This document shows, in pieces, positions 21,418-34,400 of a stretch of 64,000 nucleotides of DNA (position 1 is the first letter of the stretch; each line of letters starts with the position of its first letter). The position numbers and the translations under genes are program-made. This DNA comes from Acanthochromis polyacanthus (Eukaryota > Chordata > Actinopteri > Pomacentridae): contig NC_067132.1 in the NCBI RefSeq assembly GCF_021347895.1, positions 3,393,268-3,457,267 on the forward strand, in the 5' to 3' direction. Below the pieces are notes generated by a model, which was not told the DNA's origin, made no database searches, and saw only the letters and a program-made list of their open reading frames with translations.

Positions 21418-22240
21418 TATGTTGGGTTTTGTGGTATACAGTCTGCAATACTGTGAATCCATGGCTTCATGCAGTGCTAATAGTAACGTATAGCTCAACG
21501 GGCTTGCAGATATGATGTAGTGCCTAAGCTGTGAAGCTGTGTGGCTCATAGACAATCATTAGGAGATGATTTGAATAAAGGGGAATTCTGTGAACATGAC
21601 CTGCTCTGGGCCAGGTTAGCTCTGCAGCCTAAGTTATGGTGATCTAGTTAGGCTAAAAGAGGGTGACTCGGCTGCTAAGTAGTTATGAAATATACTGTAT
21701 CAGTACAAATGGTGTCAGCAGTGAGCCATAGTTGGATTCCCAGAAACCTGGATATTTCATTTATGTAAATGGAAAGAATACATAGGAGACAGGAAGCCAC
21801 AGTTTCTGTTACAGTACAGAACCACAGGATAAGTTCAGGTCAAGTCAGTTAAAATTGGCTACGAGTTGTAATCAGTCAAGCAACTGAGTATCAAACAGTG
21901 ATGGTAACAGTAATGTCTTTGTGTTTTACTCTGTGACTGAAATAGGTGTAGCTTACTTAATATACTTTGCAGCAGAAATTAGATACAAACATGTTTTTAA
22001 TCTCACAGTTTAATATTTGAAATGACTTTACATGTCTATATGTGGATTTAACCCATGATGATTATTCTGAGGGAAAAATCTATAAGCCTATAAGGGGTTA
22101 ATTTATATTTTTTCTATATATTTTTGTCTTAACAGTCTATAAATAAATACATGACAACACATACAGCCTCTCAACACTATGCTGAGAGTGTTTTATAGAT
22201 TTATGTTTAATTAGTTCTGAACAGTGCTGTCCTGTTCCAG
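21418..22240. other. unassigned sequence upstream of the first recognised itprid1 exon
   Basis: No exon, RNA gene or element is recognised. Upstream exons of the gene must exist (the 22241 exon begins with a split codon) but could not be identified here or further left. Confidence 0.4.
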
Positions 22241-22443
22241 TGCGATGGATAAACTAAACCTGTGGAATGATGACCCGGAGGAGGTTCTCTTTGACCTGGG
22301 CTTTGGCTGTGATGAACCGGACCTCTCTAGCCGTATTCCAACTCGATTCCTTAATTATCAGTCTCAGGCGAGAGGAATAAATATTCAGGTGTTTCTGGAC
22401 TCCCAGAAGAGCCGCCTGGACCTGGAGAATCCAGATGTTAGCA
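22241..22443 (+). CDS. itprid1: itprid1-like exon (ITPR-interacting domain, part 1)
   Basis: After the acceptor CTGTTCCAG the exon begins with one base of a split codon, then A-M-D-K-L-N-L-W. It encodes the acidic helix NDDPEEVLFDLGFG, IPTRFLN, ARGINIQVFL and LDLENPDVS. Donor GTAAGT; ends phase 1. KRAP and TESPA1 have a Phe-Phe pair where this protein has Phe-Leu (RFLN). The ATG at 22245 could in principle start a short isoform. Confidence 0.8.
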
Positions 22444-25400
22444 GTAAGTCTACATTTTACCACTATGACCACGGTGCACACTGGTTGAAAAGCATTTTGA
22501 ACAAGAGAGATTTAAGATTACTGTTATTGTTAAGTTTGCCATGTCATCTTCTTACTGCTATAACACCTCTGTTAAATTGTTTTTGCTATACAAAATGTTG
22601 GAACCTGGCTTACAGTAATTTGTTCTCAGTCAGCCACAGAAACTTCGTGAGGTCAAACACTGATGTTTTCAAACAGGGTCTGGTTCACGGTGTGCATTCC
22701 AGTTAACTCCTGAGCGATTGGATGAGGTTGCGGTTGGGCCTCTGGCAAAAAACAGTTTCTTATAGAACTGACTTTGTGATCAAACACAATCTGCTGACTA
22801 AAATACTGCTGTATTTGGAAGAATAAGGGTTTAGTTCACTAGATGTAAGGGATTAAAATCAGTGAAAAACAGATCCAAGCCAAATAATAGTATGTCCTAT
22901 CTAAATTATGTGGAACCAAGTTTAAGCTGAAGTAATCCAGCATGCAGCAGACATCAACTGAATTTGCACATTGAGATGTGATGTCTATTCACATGCAAGC
23001 TGATAGAGGAGTTATGATTGTGCAGCAGCGTTACAGGTATGATAGAGTCACGGTTTTAGAAATGTCAGCTAGACAATAATGTAAGTGCATACTGGTATAG
23101 ACATTGCTGTCACTGAGTTTTTTCCTGCATGGTCACCAGCAAACAGGAGCATACTGTTACATATTATTCTTTGTTTTCTGTCTTTTCTTCTCTCAACCAG
23201 ATAGATTTAGACAGCTTGAGGTCCTCCAGCAGGTGACCTTTGCATTCTCCTGCTTAGTGGAAGCTTCCTCCTCCCCTCTCAAAGCACTACCAGCAAAAGA
23301 CATGACTCCTGAGACCCAGGAGAGAAGGAGGCGCGTGGGCAATCTGTTCAGGCGAGCCTCAAAGAAGTCACTTGGTCAAATCTACAACCATGGAAATACA
23401 TCTGAGTCACTGCAACCCACACCCAGTCTTACAGACAATCAAGTCTCCAGTGATTTTGTACAAAGTAAATGGAGTCCTGGGCAGGCCAAGGAGTCATCTG
23501 AAGTGGAAGAGGTAAGTTAGAAACAACTCTTAATCTATTGTAGCAACCTGGTTTGTCTTCAGGACAAGATGCAATATAGAGCGTGGATCACTCTTGTAGC
23601 ATAACTACACTTTGAATTTGGAATCACCCTCAGTTCAATCAGGGGCACATCTCAGATAGGAATTTATACCACAGAAAAAGATATTTTACATCAAATATTT
23701 ATTAAATATAATCAGACATTACTGATTTTAGTAATGTGCAGTTACCAAATAAAGAAATACACTGTAGTGCTAATTAGTATAACACACAAGACATTTATTA
23801 CTGTTATTAACGAAAAATAAGACAACACACAACCTATATGCAAATAGAAAATATGTGAATCCATGAGTTTTTTCCAATAATTTTTTTTGTTAAAAAAGCT
23901 AAATTTTATTGACCATGATTGATTTATGAAAGCAATAAAAGGGTAAAACATCAAAGGGGGTGAATACTTATGATAGGCACTGTATCTTTATCAACAATAA
24001 CTGAACATTATATCATCCATACAATGTGATTTCTTGTGATTTCTCAGCAAAATGTTTTACAGTGAATGATTGTTTTCTCAACGCAAAAAAGTGGACTTTC
24101 ATTGCGTTTGAAAATTTGCTTTGAAATGAAAGTTGTGGACATAGCTCCATTCTGGATGCTCTGGCAAGGGGAGCTTGTTTACCTGAATTTATGTTTAAAT
24201 AGAAATTATTTGAATTTTAAAGAAAAAAAATCTGACTTGGTAGAGCAAAATTACAAACTTTTGACTAAGAAGGGTGTCACCTGTGACCTTGACATTCTTT
24301 ACACTGCATCCTAAGCTCCCGAGCTGTTGGTCATTATATAGAAGAAACACTCACCTCAGCCTTATTTTGGGAGGGTAGAGGGACATCTCTCTCTGTGACA
24401 GTCCAGAAGACCAAATAAAGAAGCTCACCATGACATCACAGTGAAATATGAATATACTATATAAATGTCATGAACATCTTTTAGATTCAAAAGTTTACAG
24501 TTGAATCGTTTTGCATGTAAAATGGATGCTTTCACTATGGTCTAATATTTTTCCAGCTGTGTTCACTTTCCTGTGCATTTCATTAATCTGGTATCTTTTC
24601 ATTTCTGATTCTAGATCCACAGTTTTGGTGAAAATAGTGTCAAAGGGAGCTACATTGGAAGCACAGGAAATTTAGGTTGGTCAGAAATTATTTTGCCTTG
24701 TTCTTTTCCCTTAGGTCTAGTTATTCTAATATAATGTGTATTACAAGGTAGGAACACCCAAACCAACGTATGAAGGAGCCTGCAATGTGACATCATTAGG
24801 AACAATGTCAAATGTTAGCATACTGTTTTGTTGTAGGAAGGATATCGTCTCACTTCACTCACTGAGGTACTGCTGCACATGGATAGATCTCTGACATCTG
24901 AGCTCATACAATAACACAACATTTCTGTGCACAGCAGCTAATTTCAAATCGCAACATGCATTTGCACGCTTTAAACAATTTCCTTTGTCTTCCCCTCTGC
25001 TTCCCCTCCTTCCTCCTGCTCACTCTTCCTCTTAATGCAAATAGAATTTTTGATAAATATGTTACTTTTCTATCATTTGAGGTGATGTTTTCTGAACTGG
25101 ACACTGCAGTAGCCGTTCAGGCCCCAGTAGGTGGTGCAAAATCACCCAAGAAGCCACGCTGGCTAGGTGACAGTAATTAAACTGAGACCCATGGTTCAGC
25201 ACTTACTAGTCTGTGATCCTTATTTAGCAACATGCAGACTGACAAACCAGCTCTGGTACTTAGCCACTCTGTTCTGACAAATATGAAGTTAGAGGAAGAG
25301 TAACTGATGAAGAGACTGAAAATGAAACTGTAGCAGGAGACCCAAACATGGGACACAGTGAAAACAATGATAATGAGATGCCAGACAATGATTCATTGTC

Positions 25401-28400
25401 ACAGTTTTCTGACATTGTGTCACAAGTCATAGTCCTTACAGGATATTAATTATTTCATGGATGAAATGTATGGCAGACAGTCTGTAGCAGTAACAGATTC
25501 TTTTTTCTAATGTTGACAAATTTATTAAGGCTGTTCTAAAAGTAAGAAGACAGATAGGGTATGAACAACCGAGTAAACAAAGGTTCTGACTAAACTCTGT
25601 AAAGCCAGACGGGCAAAGGTTCCTGTAAAGGCATAATAACGGGCGATGCACTGAAGGTGGTTTTCCCTTGGTGGAGTTTCCCCGTCGACCTCAGTGCAAG
25701 GAACAGAAATACTGTTTTGACAACACCTTACTTTAACCAATGTAACATCAAGTAAAGCAGAACAGGGCAGGTTTCAAATAGAACAAACAACAATCAGAGG
25801 AATACCACTTATTTTTATGAACATAAATGCTAACAGCTCCGGTGCTGGTCGCCAAGCACTATTTTATAAACTAAATGAAAAACTGAAACAGGTTCCATTG
25901 GTTCCTTACTTCCTACTTACCAACTGAACAAAAATCGACCTGGCTTTTAAAGCTGTGAGACTACCTCCCTGAGGGGGAGCTAGAGGAATGGCAGTTCATA
26001 TTCATCAAGCTTCCATTTTATACGTTTTTTAAGACATATAAAACATAAAGATTTTTACAAAACATAAGACATAAGATTTTTTACCATATGGAATCTATAT
26101 TAAAACCTTTACAAAGGTCTCGATCCACTGAATGCTCTAAAGCTATGATTATAATGTTCTCCAACCCTTTGTTTTACCATTTCTTCTTCATGTCTCTGAG
26201 CAGTGCAAAGTCTAATAAGGACCAACAGCTACCAGGCAGACACCAGAGGTTTTCCAGAGGAGCCCTTTATCCCTTCCATCCTTCAGCCAGTGTCACCAGG
26301 ATCCGATCTCATCAAGGTTTCCTATTTTACAAATGCATGCCCAGTTCTCTCTGAAGCCTGAAACTTTACGGAAGTGCTATGCTCACTCACTAAAACCTCT
26401 AAAAGTCACTCAGACTGACTACATGACAGAATGTGCCATATGATGTGCCAAATTTTTTAGAGCCATTTCTGTTTGGCCACCTCTGATTTTCCTGAAAATG
26501 CATTATCCTTTCTTTTTTGTTCTGTAGGTTGGCAGGCAAATTAATTAAAAGTATCTTGTAATGTATTTGATATATCAGTCTAGAATTTCACAGATACAAT
26601 TTTATATATCTATAGTTTATCATTAAAAAATTTAGCCACTTAGAGAATTTCGAGCAGAAGGCCCCTCATTAGTTGAGATGGAATGACCTATTTATAAAAC
26701 AGTGAAAATATATGGATGTTTGATTGTGTTATGTCTTTCATTGCAGGCTCTGTCGGGCTTGTCGGAGGGAAACGCTGACAGTCAGAGGAGCGAGGGGCCA
26801 GGATCCTCTCCTGTCCCCCCTTATATCTCCCCGTTTCCCCTCATCTCTTTGTGTCAGACGTCTTCTGCTGCTGATAAAGATCTCCCTTCCTCACCCTGTC
26901 CTCCACTAGCTCCTTTAATAGCCTTTGGCTCTTCTCATTCTCCTGCCTTGGTGGGTCTCCCAAAGTTTGACTTGCAAATTCCAAACACAGAGACACTACC
27001 AGATCAGGAACAGTCTTTGCCTTCTTCCGTGTCTGCACTGCCGTGTGAATATCTTCCTGCTTCCTGCTCCTCACCTAAATTGCAGAGTATAACTTACTCC
27101 AAATCTCCAAGTTACCCTTCTCCTGCTTCATTTACTTCTGTCTCTCCTACTTCCTCCCCCATTAAAACTGTGGACATAAATAGTCCTTTGACCTTCCCCT
27201 CTCATCCTTTTCAGGACCCTGAAGGCACAACATGCTTTACCTTTTCAAGTACACCTCCTCCTGACTCATACTTCTCCCCCTCTTCAGATGTGAAGTGTCA
27301 GATTTATGAATCCACTGCTATGTTTTCCGCACAGTCGGATTCCTCTGGATGTCCATGGAACACACATCCGGAATGGACTGAGGTGTCTTTGCATGAAAAC
27401 CTCATCTCTGCTTCTGTTTATTTATCTTTTTTGTTTCCCTCTTCCCCACCACCGTCTGCCATTCCTGATTTTCGCTTTCCAACCTCTTTAGCCTCTTCCA
27501 CTTTAAAGGAGTCCATCTCACACAGTCTAGAAAACAATCAAAATGATTCTGTTTTCCTAAACTCTGATGGAAGAAATCTCTCTGATTCACCTACCGACGC
27601 ACCAAAGGAAGATGATGAAAATCCCTCTTCTCTCTCCTTTCAGAGAGAATTGGACATGAACAGTCTCACTGCTTCATCCCCTCTTGGTCTAAGTTCTTGT
27701 AAGTTAGAAGAAGGCGGTCAAAGACTGGCTGTCCTTCCTCCAAACCAATCCATTCCATGTTGTCACTCTGCTTTTTCCTCCCAATCACATCAGTCAGATG
27801 GTCTCATAGATTCAGCCATTGGAAGAATTTTGAACCCAACAGAGCGGTCCAGCACCCAACAGCATAGGACAGTCTTGAACCAAGACACACATGAAGATAA
27901 CACACACTCTCCGTCAGTCTCTCCAGTCCAAGATGTTACTGGTGTTAAGATGGATCATACCTCTTTGGACTCAGGACTTTGGACTCACTCAGATGACGCT
28001 CTTCAGAGAATTGGAAGGCAAGAGGAAGAGAGTGAGAGACACACTTGTACTGTGAAAAATCAAGAAGCTGTGGTTGAGAATTCAGATATAGAAAGTTCTG
28101 CTGGTCTGTCAGAAGGTTGTTTACCAGTCAATCCAAAAATATGTAGCCAAACTGAAATAGATCCCAGGGTCCTGTCTCGTAGTTTGCACGATGAGCTTTT
28201 GGCTAAAACTGAACAGGAAGAGTTTGGAAAAGTATGTCAAAGGAAAAATAATGGCACAGAACGAGAGTCTTCTGAAAGGTACATAGTATTACATGATCAA
28301 GTTGCAGAGGCATGCAGCAGACCTAAAGTAAAACCCAATGATCTAACTGAAAGCTTAGATCAGGTTTTTGAAACCTCAGTGGATAGCCCAGACTGTGAAA

Positions 28401-31400
28401 ATGTAGACATGGATGCTTTTTTCCAGCAGCTTGATACTGAAGGACAAGTCTTTTGGGCAGAGCCTGTCCAGGTTTCCAATCCCTCTCCTGTGGATGAAGA
28501 GTCAGGCAGTCTAGAATCCTCCGACAAATATCACAGCAATCCTTTACTGCCTATGGACCCTGTTGCTCTGAATTCATTTTCATCACCAAGCAAATCTGTG
28601 CCTTCATCTTTGTCCTCCTCAACATTAATAGACACTGAGCAGACTTCCAGAATGAAAACATCCTCCTCATTGATTCTTGCTTCATTCCCATCTCTGTCCG
28701 TGACCCAAAACCTCCAGCCATCAAACCGCTCTCTTTCTGTTCAGATGCTGTCTTCTCACATTGCGCACAGGAAGGATGTTCCCCTCATTACTGAGTCAAA
28801 ACACTCCATTTTCTCTGGTAGTCTCCCATTGGACACCTCCACGCCCTTCCGTGCTGTCCAGTCATGGACAGACCTGCATATCCAGCAAAATGCTCTCACC
28901 AAAAAGTTGTCACGTGTCGCTCCTCATACTGTACCAAACAAAGTGAACATTTCTAGGAGTGCCCCAGAAACAACCTACAGACCATCAGTAATCTCTGTGC
29001 CTCCATCTTTTCCTCTGCTGCCTGATGACTCTCGGTCACAAGACTCTGTCCCTAATATGGCAAGAAATCGTGAACCTGTGTCAACCTCTGCGGACACAGG
29101 ACTGTGGCCTGGAGAACCACATGAAGCGAACAAGAAAGGAAAAGAAGATGAGGAGAAGCTTTTGGAGGGACATTGTACAGCCGCCATGACATGCTGCTGC
29201 TCCTGTGATCATCGCTGTGAAGTCTGTACTCAGAACAACAACATGCAGCAAACCGTGGGAAACATTCCTGTGAGTAAAACCATGCTCTCCACAGTGTGTT
29301 CTTCTTTCACTTATTGTATTCAGTCAAACATGCATGTTGATAGCTTCTTCAAATAATGTAGCCTTCTGCTATTTACCTTTCATGCTGCTGAAAGTACCAG
29401 AGAGGATTTGGACCACTGAAAAATATATATTTGAGTATAACGTGTTTAAAAATTTGGAAAATTATGAAAAAATAAGACAGAAATCTGAAAAAGTCATGAA
29501 TTTGACTTTAAACAGAATTCTGAGAAAATGCCTTAATTCTTTTCACTGAGTAAAGCTTCTTTTTTATTATTTTGAAGAATTTATTCTTGCAGATTTTTAG
29601 ATTCAGTTACAGATCTGTAATTTGAGTCTCATTTATGCCATTTGTAGTCATGAGTTGTTTTCAGTCATTTTAACTTCATACATTTGTGCAGGTCAGTTTT
29701 TGTTTCTTCTAACTTTATCTGTTGTCGCCTTTTTAAATGTCATCATAGCTGAACTTACAGCAAAGTGCATGTTTCTGCGGGACAAATATAATAGTTTGAC
29801 AAAAACAGCAAAGATATATAAATCATATATACATATATATAAAAATATAAAACCTGCAGTGGTAGCACTTGAAAGAGGCTGAGTTTTTCATCTTGTTTTT
29901 GTGGAACTCCCTTAAAACTAAGCACATTACGCTCTGTCTTGATAATTTCTGATATTTTTTAGCACCTTTTCTTTGTCTGTCTGTCTCTAAGTAAGACCAC
30001 ACAAATCTACAAGCTCTGCTATTGGTGAGTCAGAGACCTACTTGCCGACATTTTATTAATAGAATAATTCACACATTGATCAGGCAGAACATTATGACCA
30101 CTGACAGGTAAAGTGAACAACACGGATTATCTCTTCATCACGACACCTGCTAATAAATAGTGATTTGCTAGAAGACAGGCAGCATAAACATATTCAAATA
30201 TAATAGTGGGGCTGGAGAACAATATGGTGAAGTGCTGTCAGGTGTTCACTTACCAGCACAATATGTCCAAAGTGCTAGTTCAGTTCAACACCTCACCTCG
30301 TGCTCCTGCACAGTGAGGTGGTGACTGTCTGACGCTGGTGAAGGTGTGGTGTTTGTGCTCGCTGTTGTTTTCACCTCAAGGCGTGTTAAGAAGTGTTAAA
30401 TTCCTCTGCCAGCAGTCGTGAGGTTGCTGTTCTAGTAGCTAGTGATGTGCTGGATGTCCTGCCACATTTGCCGGGGCTCGCTTTAGCCTTCCTGATGCCT
30501 CTCTCCAGGCTGGCTCTAGCAGCACGATGTAGAGCCCTGCTACCAGACCTGAACTCACTGCTTGAGAAGACACTTTCACTTCCTTTGTCATCCTTCTGAC
30601 TGGGGTACACATAGATGTGTTTGTTGACAGTCACATGGCCAACACAGCTCTTACTGTAGTAGAGTACAGTTAATGTGAACTATTCCAGTTCTGATTCTAA
30701 ATTTGAGTAGCCTAGCCATGCTAGACAACCCACGGCAACGAATTTAATTCTCTGCCAGGGTGGGTCTAGTTACCCTCCATAAGGCTCGAGGCTGGATGCT
30801 CCTAAAACTAGCCGACGAATCACCATGAAGTGTAGAGTCAGAAGGCGGGCATAACTAAGTGACGACAGAGGCGCGACGATTCTGACAGAAACAACCGGAA
30901 ACAACTAGCCTAGCCGCGCTAGATAACCCACGGCAACGAATTTAATTCTCTGCCAGGGTCGACAACAAAAACGGCAACAGTCGTTGAGCTCCATTAGCAC
31001 CGACTCTGAATAATCCTTCTGTTAACATGTCTGTAATATACTTGAGCTTCACCCATTGACTGTATAAATAAGGCTTCACCGAACTACCGCATCCTCTGAT
31101 TTCCGGCGCTCCAGGAACTACGTCAGCCTATTCGTTGCGCTGATTGGTTGTATACCTACCCAATTGCTGCAGAGTGATTTGAAAGACAACCTTTTAGCCT
31201 GCCTCCCTCCCTGTCGAGAGTTCCTAGACCCTTGCGTCTTCTAGACCTGGGCCTAGCACAGCTAGGCTAAAATTTGAGAACAGTCTTTAAATCCACATGG
31301 TTAAAGTCTGGGTATGTGTTCTGTTGTGAGGTTATAGCTCTGTTGAAGTACCTCTAAACAGCTGAGACTTTAAAAATGGTAAATTTATCTGCTGTTGTGT

Positions 31401-34400
31401 GTAAACTGGTTTTATAACCAACTACACCTTAAGTCACGTGAATCTTGTGTTGTTATTGTATACTCTGATTAGTATTAGTTTAACTGAAGGTAGTGTCTAC
31501 AGATACGGACCCGTATCCGTAGCCTGTGGCCTACGGATACGGCACTTTCCCTTATCATAAATATTAATGAGACGGATATGAATATTAATGAGTCGGCTGA
31601 TGAACGCGCTTTGTGATTGGCTGGTAATCCGACGCACATAAATATTAATGAGCCGGCTTGGTAAACCGAGTGATGAAGGCGCTTCCGTGATTCGAGGTGA
31701 ATCTGCGTGCCGAGCCTGTCATGTCAGTCATCTGCTGTTCTCTTTTCTATCATGCATAATGTCTTATAAATATCATTATCTGACTTTTTCACGGACAGCG
31801 ATTTGGGGGTTGAAATCAGCACTACTATTAAAAATAGCAAAACTTTTTATTCACGTGACCCTGTTCTAATAAAGCACAAACAGCAAACAAAACAAATGGC
31901 AGAACTAACAGCCAGCAAACTACAAGTATTTTTTTACCTTCAAAAGTAGCGACAGACTATTACATATTAACAACCTAAACAAAACCCTGACGTATTTTCT
32001 ACGTCTGTCAACACAGACCCTGTCACAGTCACTTTAATGTTAGCGGACTCTGTTGAATGGCTAAGTTACATAACCACAAACAAATCTCACAATATCACAG
32101 TAAATCGAGTTTGTGGTTTTTTTTTAATTCATGCCGAATTAAAGAGCTGCTCCTCACCATTCACGAGTTTTTGTTTCATATTCGACATCCTTAACTTTAT
32201 CTTGTAAATTAGCGTCCGAAATTAAATGGGAACATTTGCAATGGAGTTCGTCAGCCGCTTCCACCACTGAACGCGGTAAACTAATTAATAGGAACTGGAC
32301 TTCAAGCAATTTATACACGGCGTCTAAAAGCATAAAAACTGCAATGTCTAAAGTGTGAGAGGAGACGGTGTATTTTTGGTTAAATTATACAATGTTCGCC
32401 GTCAAAGTCATTCATATAAACTGCCTGTAATGTGCAGCAAATAGTAGTTAACCGGCGGGTCCGTACCTCTAGTACAGATGTTACGGGTACGGGTCCGTAC
32501 CTGTAGCATCAACCTTAACTGAAAACTCAATATTCCTTTTTTTAAGTTCACTTTTTTTGGACTGTCCTTGGCTCGAGTCTTCAGTATTGTTTGAATGTGC
32601 TTTAGGAGGACTGATAGCTCAGTTTGGAGCAATGAGTGGGCCAATTGACACTGATCTAAATGAACTTACCTCCTTTATCTCGGCCTGTTTCAGCATCCAT
32701 AGCCACAGCGAGACCAACAAGGAGGTGATGAATTAGAATGCAGTCATCAAGGCAATTCTACATGATCCATAAATGGGACTGACAGCAGTTCTTTTTCTTT
32801 TGGGTTGGTGTTTTGTATGTGAGTGAAGTGTGCACCGTTTGTAAGGGTAAGGTAGTGTTATGTTGTTTTTATAATGTTTAATGCGATTTGTCATGGTAAC
32901 ACATCGGTCAAACCTGCTTATAGGTTGTGCAGTGTCAAACTAAACACCACCACCTTCAGCAGTGAGGAGGGAGATGTGTTGTTTTCATCTTGAAATGACG
33001 CAGAACACTTGCACTTGGTCGTCAACACTGAATTTGTTGTCGTGTTATCATAGCTCCTGAGAAGGAGAGCCAACACCACATTAACATATGAATGTTTCAT
33101 TTACATGTGGAGCTTATCGAGCTCTCTCTTTAGTCTATTTTCCACTCTGCATTTGTCTGTCTTCTCTCATTAATTCAATGTAATTCAGTGCATATCCGTA
33201 AATGACGTTATGATGAATTCAGAATGCAGAGTCAACAAAGGCTTATTTTATCTATCTTATACTGAAACGTTTAATTAGTCCCTCTGCAGTTGTGTAAAAT
33301 ATAGTGGAGTAATAAAGACAATTATGTAGAAAATAAATGTTTTTTAATTTTTAACGGTACTCTGATATATGATTTCACTGCGTCAGCCTTTGATAGAACT
33401 TAAACCTTTATGCAATTTCTTGCTGTATAAAAGGATTTGAGAGTTCAATGAGAACAATGTTTCAGTTATAAAAGTCCTAAATCCAAAACTTTACACAAGT
33501 AATACTAAAAGTTTTGAAAGGTTAAAGTCTGGATGTAAGCGCAGGGATAGAGCTCACTGACCTCCTATTTGTTGTTCAGTAACTTGGACCTAAATGCAGA
33601 CATTCAGCAGACATGCTGGTCGAAAAAAGAAAATGTACTTTGAATAAAACTTACAAAATGGTGAAATAAAGGCATGCAATGTCACAAACACTAGATCCAA
33701 CTCAAAACACCATGAGGAGAAATACAAGGGGCGATAAGAGATGTACGACACACAAGGTTGCAAACAGGTGGGTGAACAGAGTCTACGGACACAAAGAAAC
33801 ATCTCTCTCTTCTTATTGGGAATTAAGACACAGATTAAACCAATAAAGGTGGAGAAGACAATCAAAAAAGGAGGAAAAACACACAAAGTGAGGAAGCAAA
33901 ACCGCAACAGACAAAAATGGGAAACGAACAAAGCTGGCAGAGGGTTAGCTGACCTGGAAAAAGGCAAAGAAGCAAGAGTGTCTCAGGAATCATGGACACA
34001 CATGGGCAATTTTTTACAGCCAATGCTTCAGGGGTGTTTCTTTATTGCAACACAGCCTTCGCTCCCCCTTCTCTCCTCATAGAGACAAACAAGAGGGTCA
34101 ACTAAATCTACAGGCAGGTTCAACGAAGAAAGGGTAATTAGAATCATTTTTATTGCAATGAGAGAGGAATATAAACCACCTTTCGTCAAAATTGACAGCT
34201 TCCAATCAGAAGCTGCCACGTCACAACTTTGACAGGTGGCCCCGCCCCCTTTTTTACCGGAAGTCCCGCCTTACCACGTGCTCTTTTACAGGAAGTCCCG
34301 CCTTACCACGTGTTATTTTAGAATGTGTTTTTCCTGGAAGACCCTTCCCCTCGGACGCCAAAGTCAGGTCTAAAGTGTCTCCCTAACCCTCAGCGGCTTA

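Noticed and set aside
26702..26746. Signal-peptide-like start (MKIYGCLIVLCLSL) of the large open frame
   Set aside because: It lies in the intron upstream of a strong acceptor (TTTCATTGCAG), begins with GTG, and the phase-0 exon joins correctly to the previous exon at 26316.
34161..34320. Resemblance of the foldback end to a DNA-virus inverted terminal repeat (TATA, CACGTCA, GC boxes)
   Set aside because: The similarity is only at the level of common promoter motifs. No viral gene is present in the 10 kb, so a viral origin is not supported.
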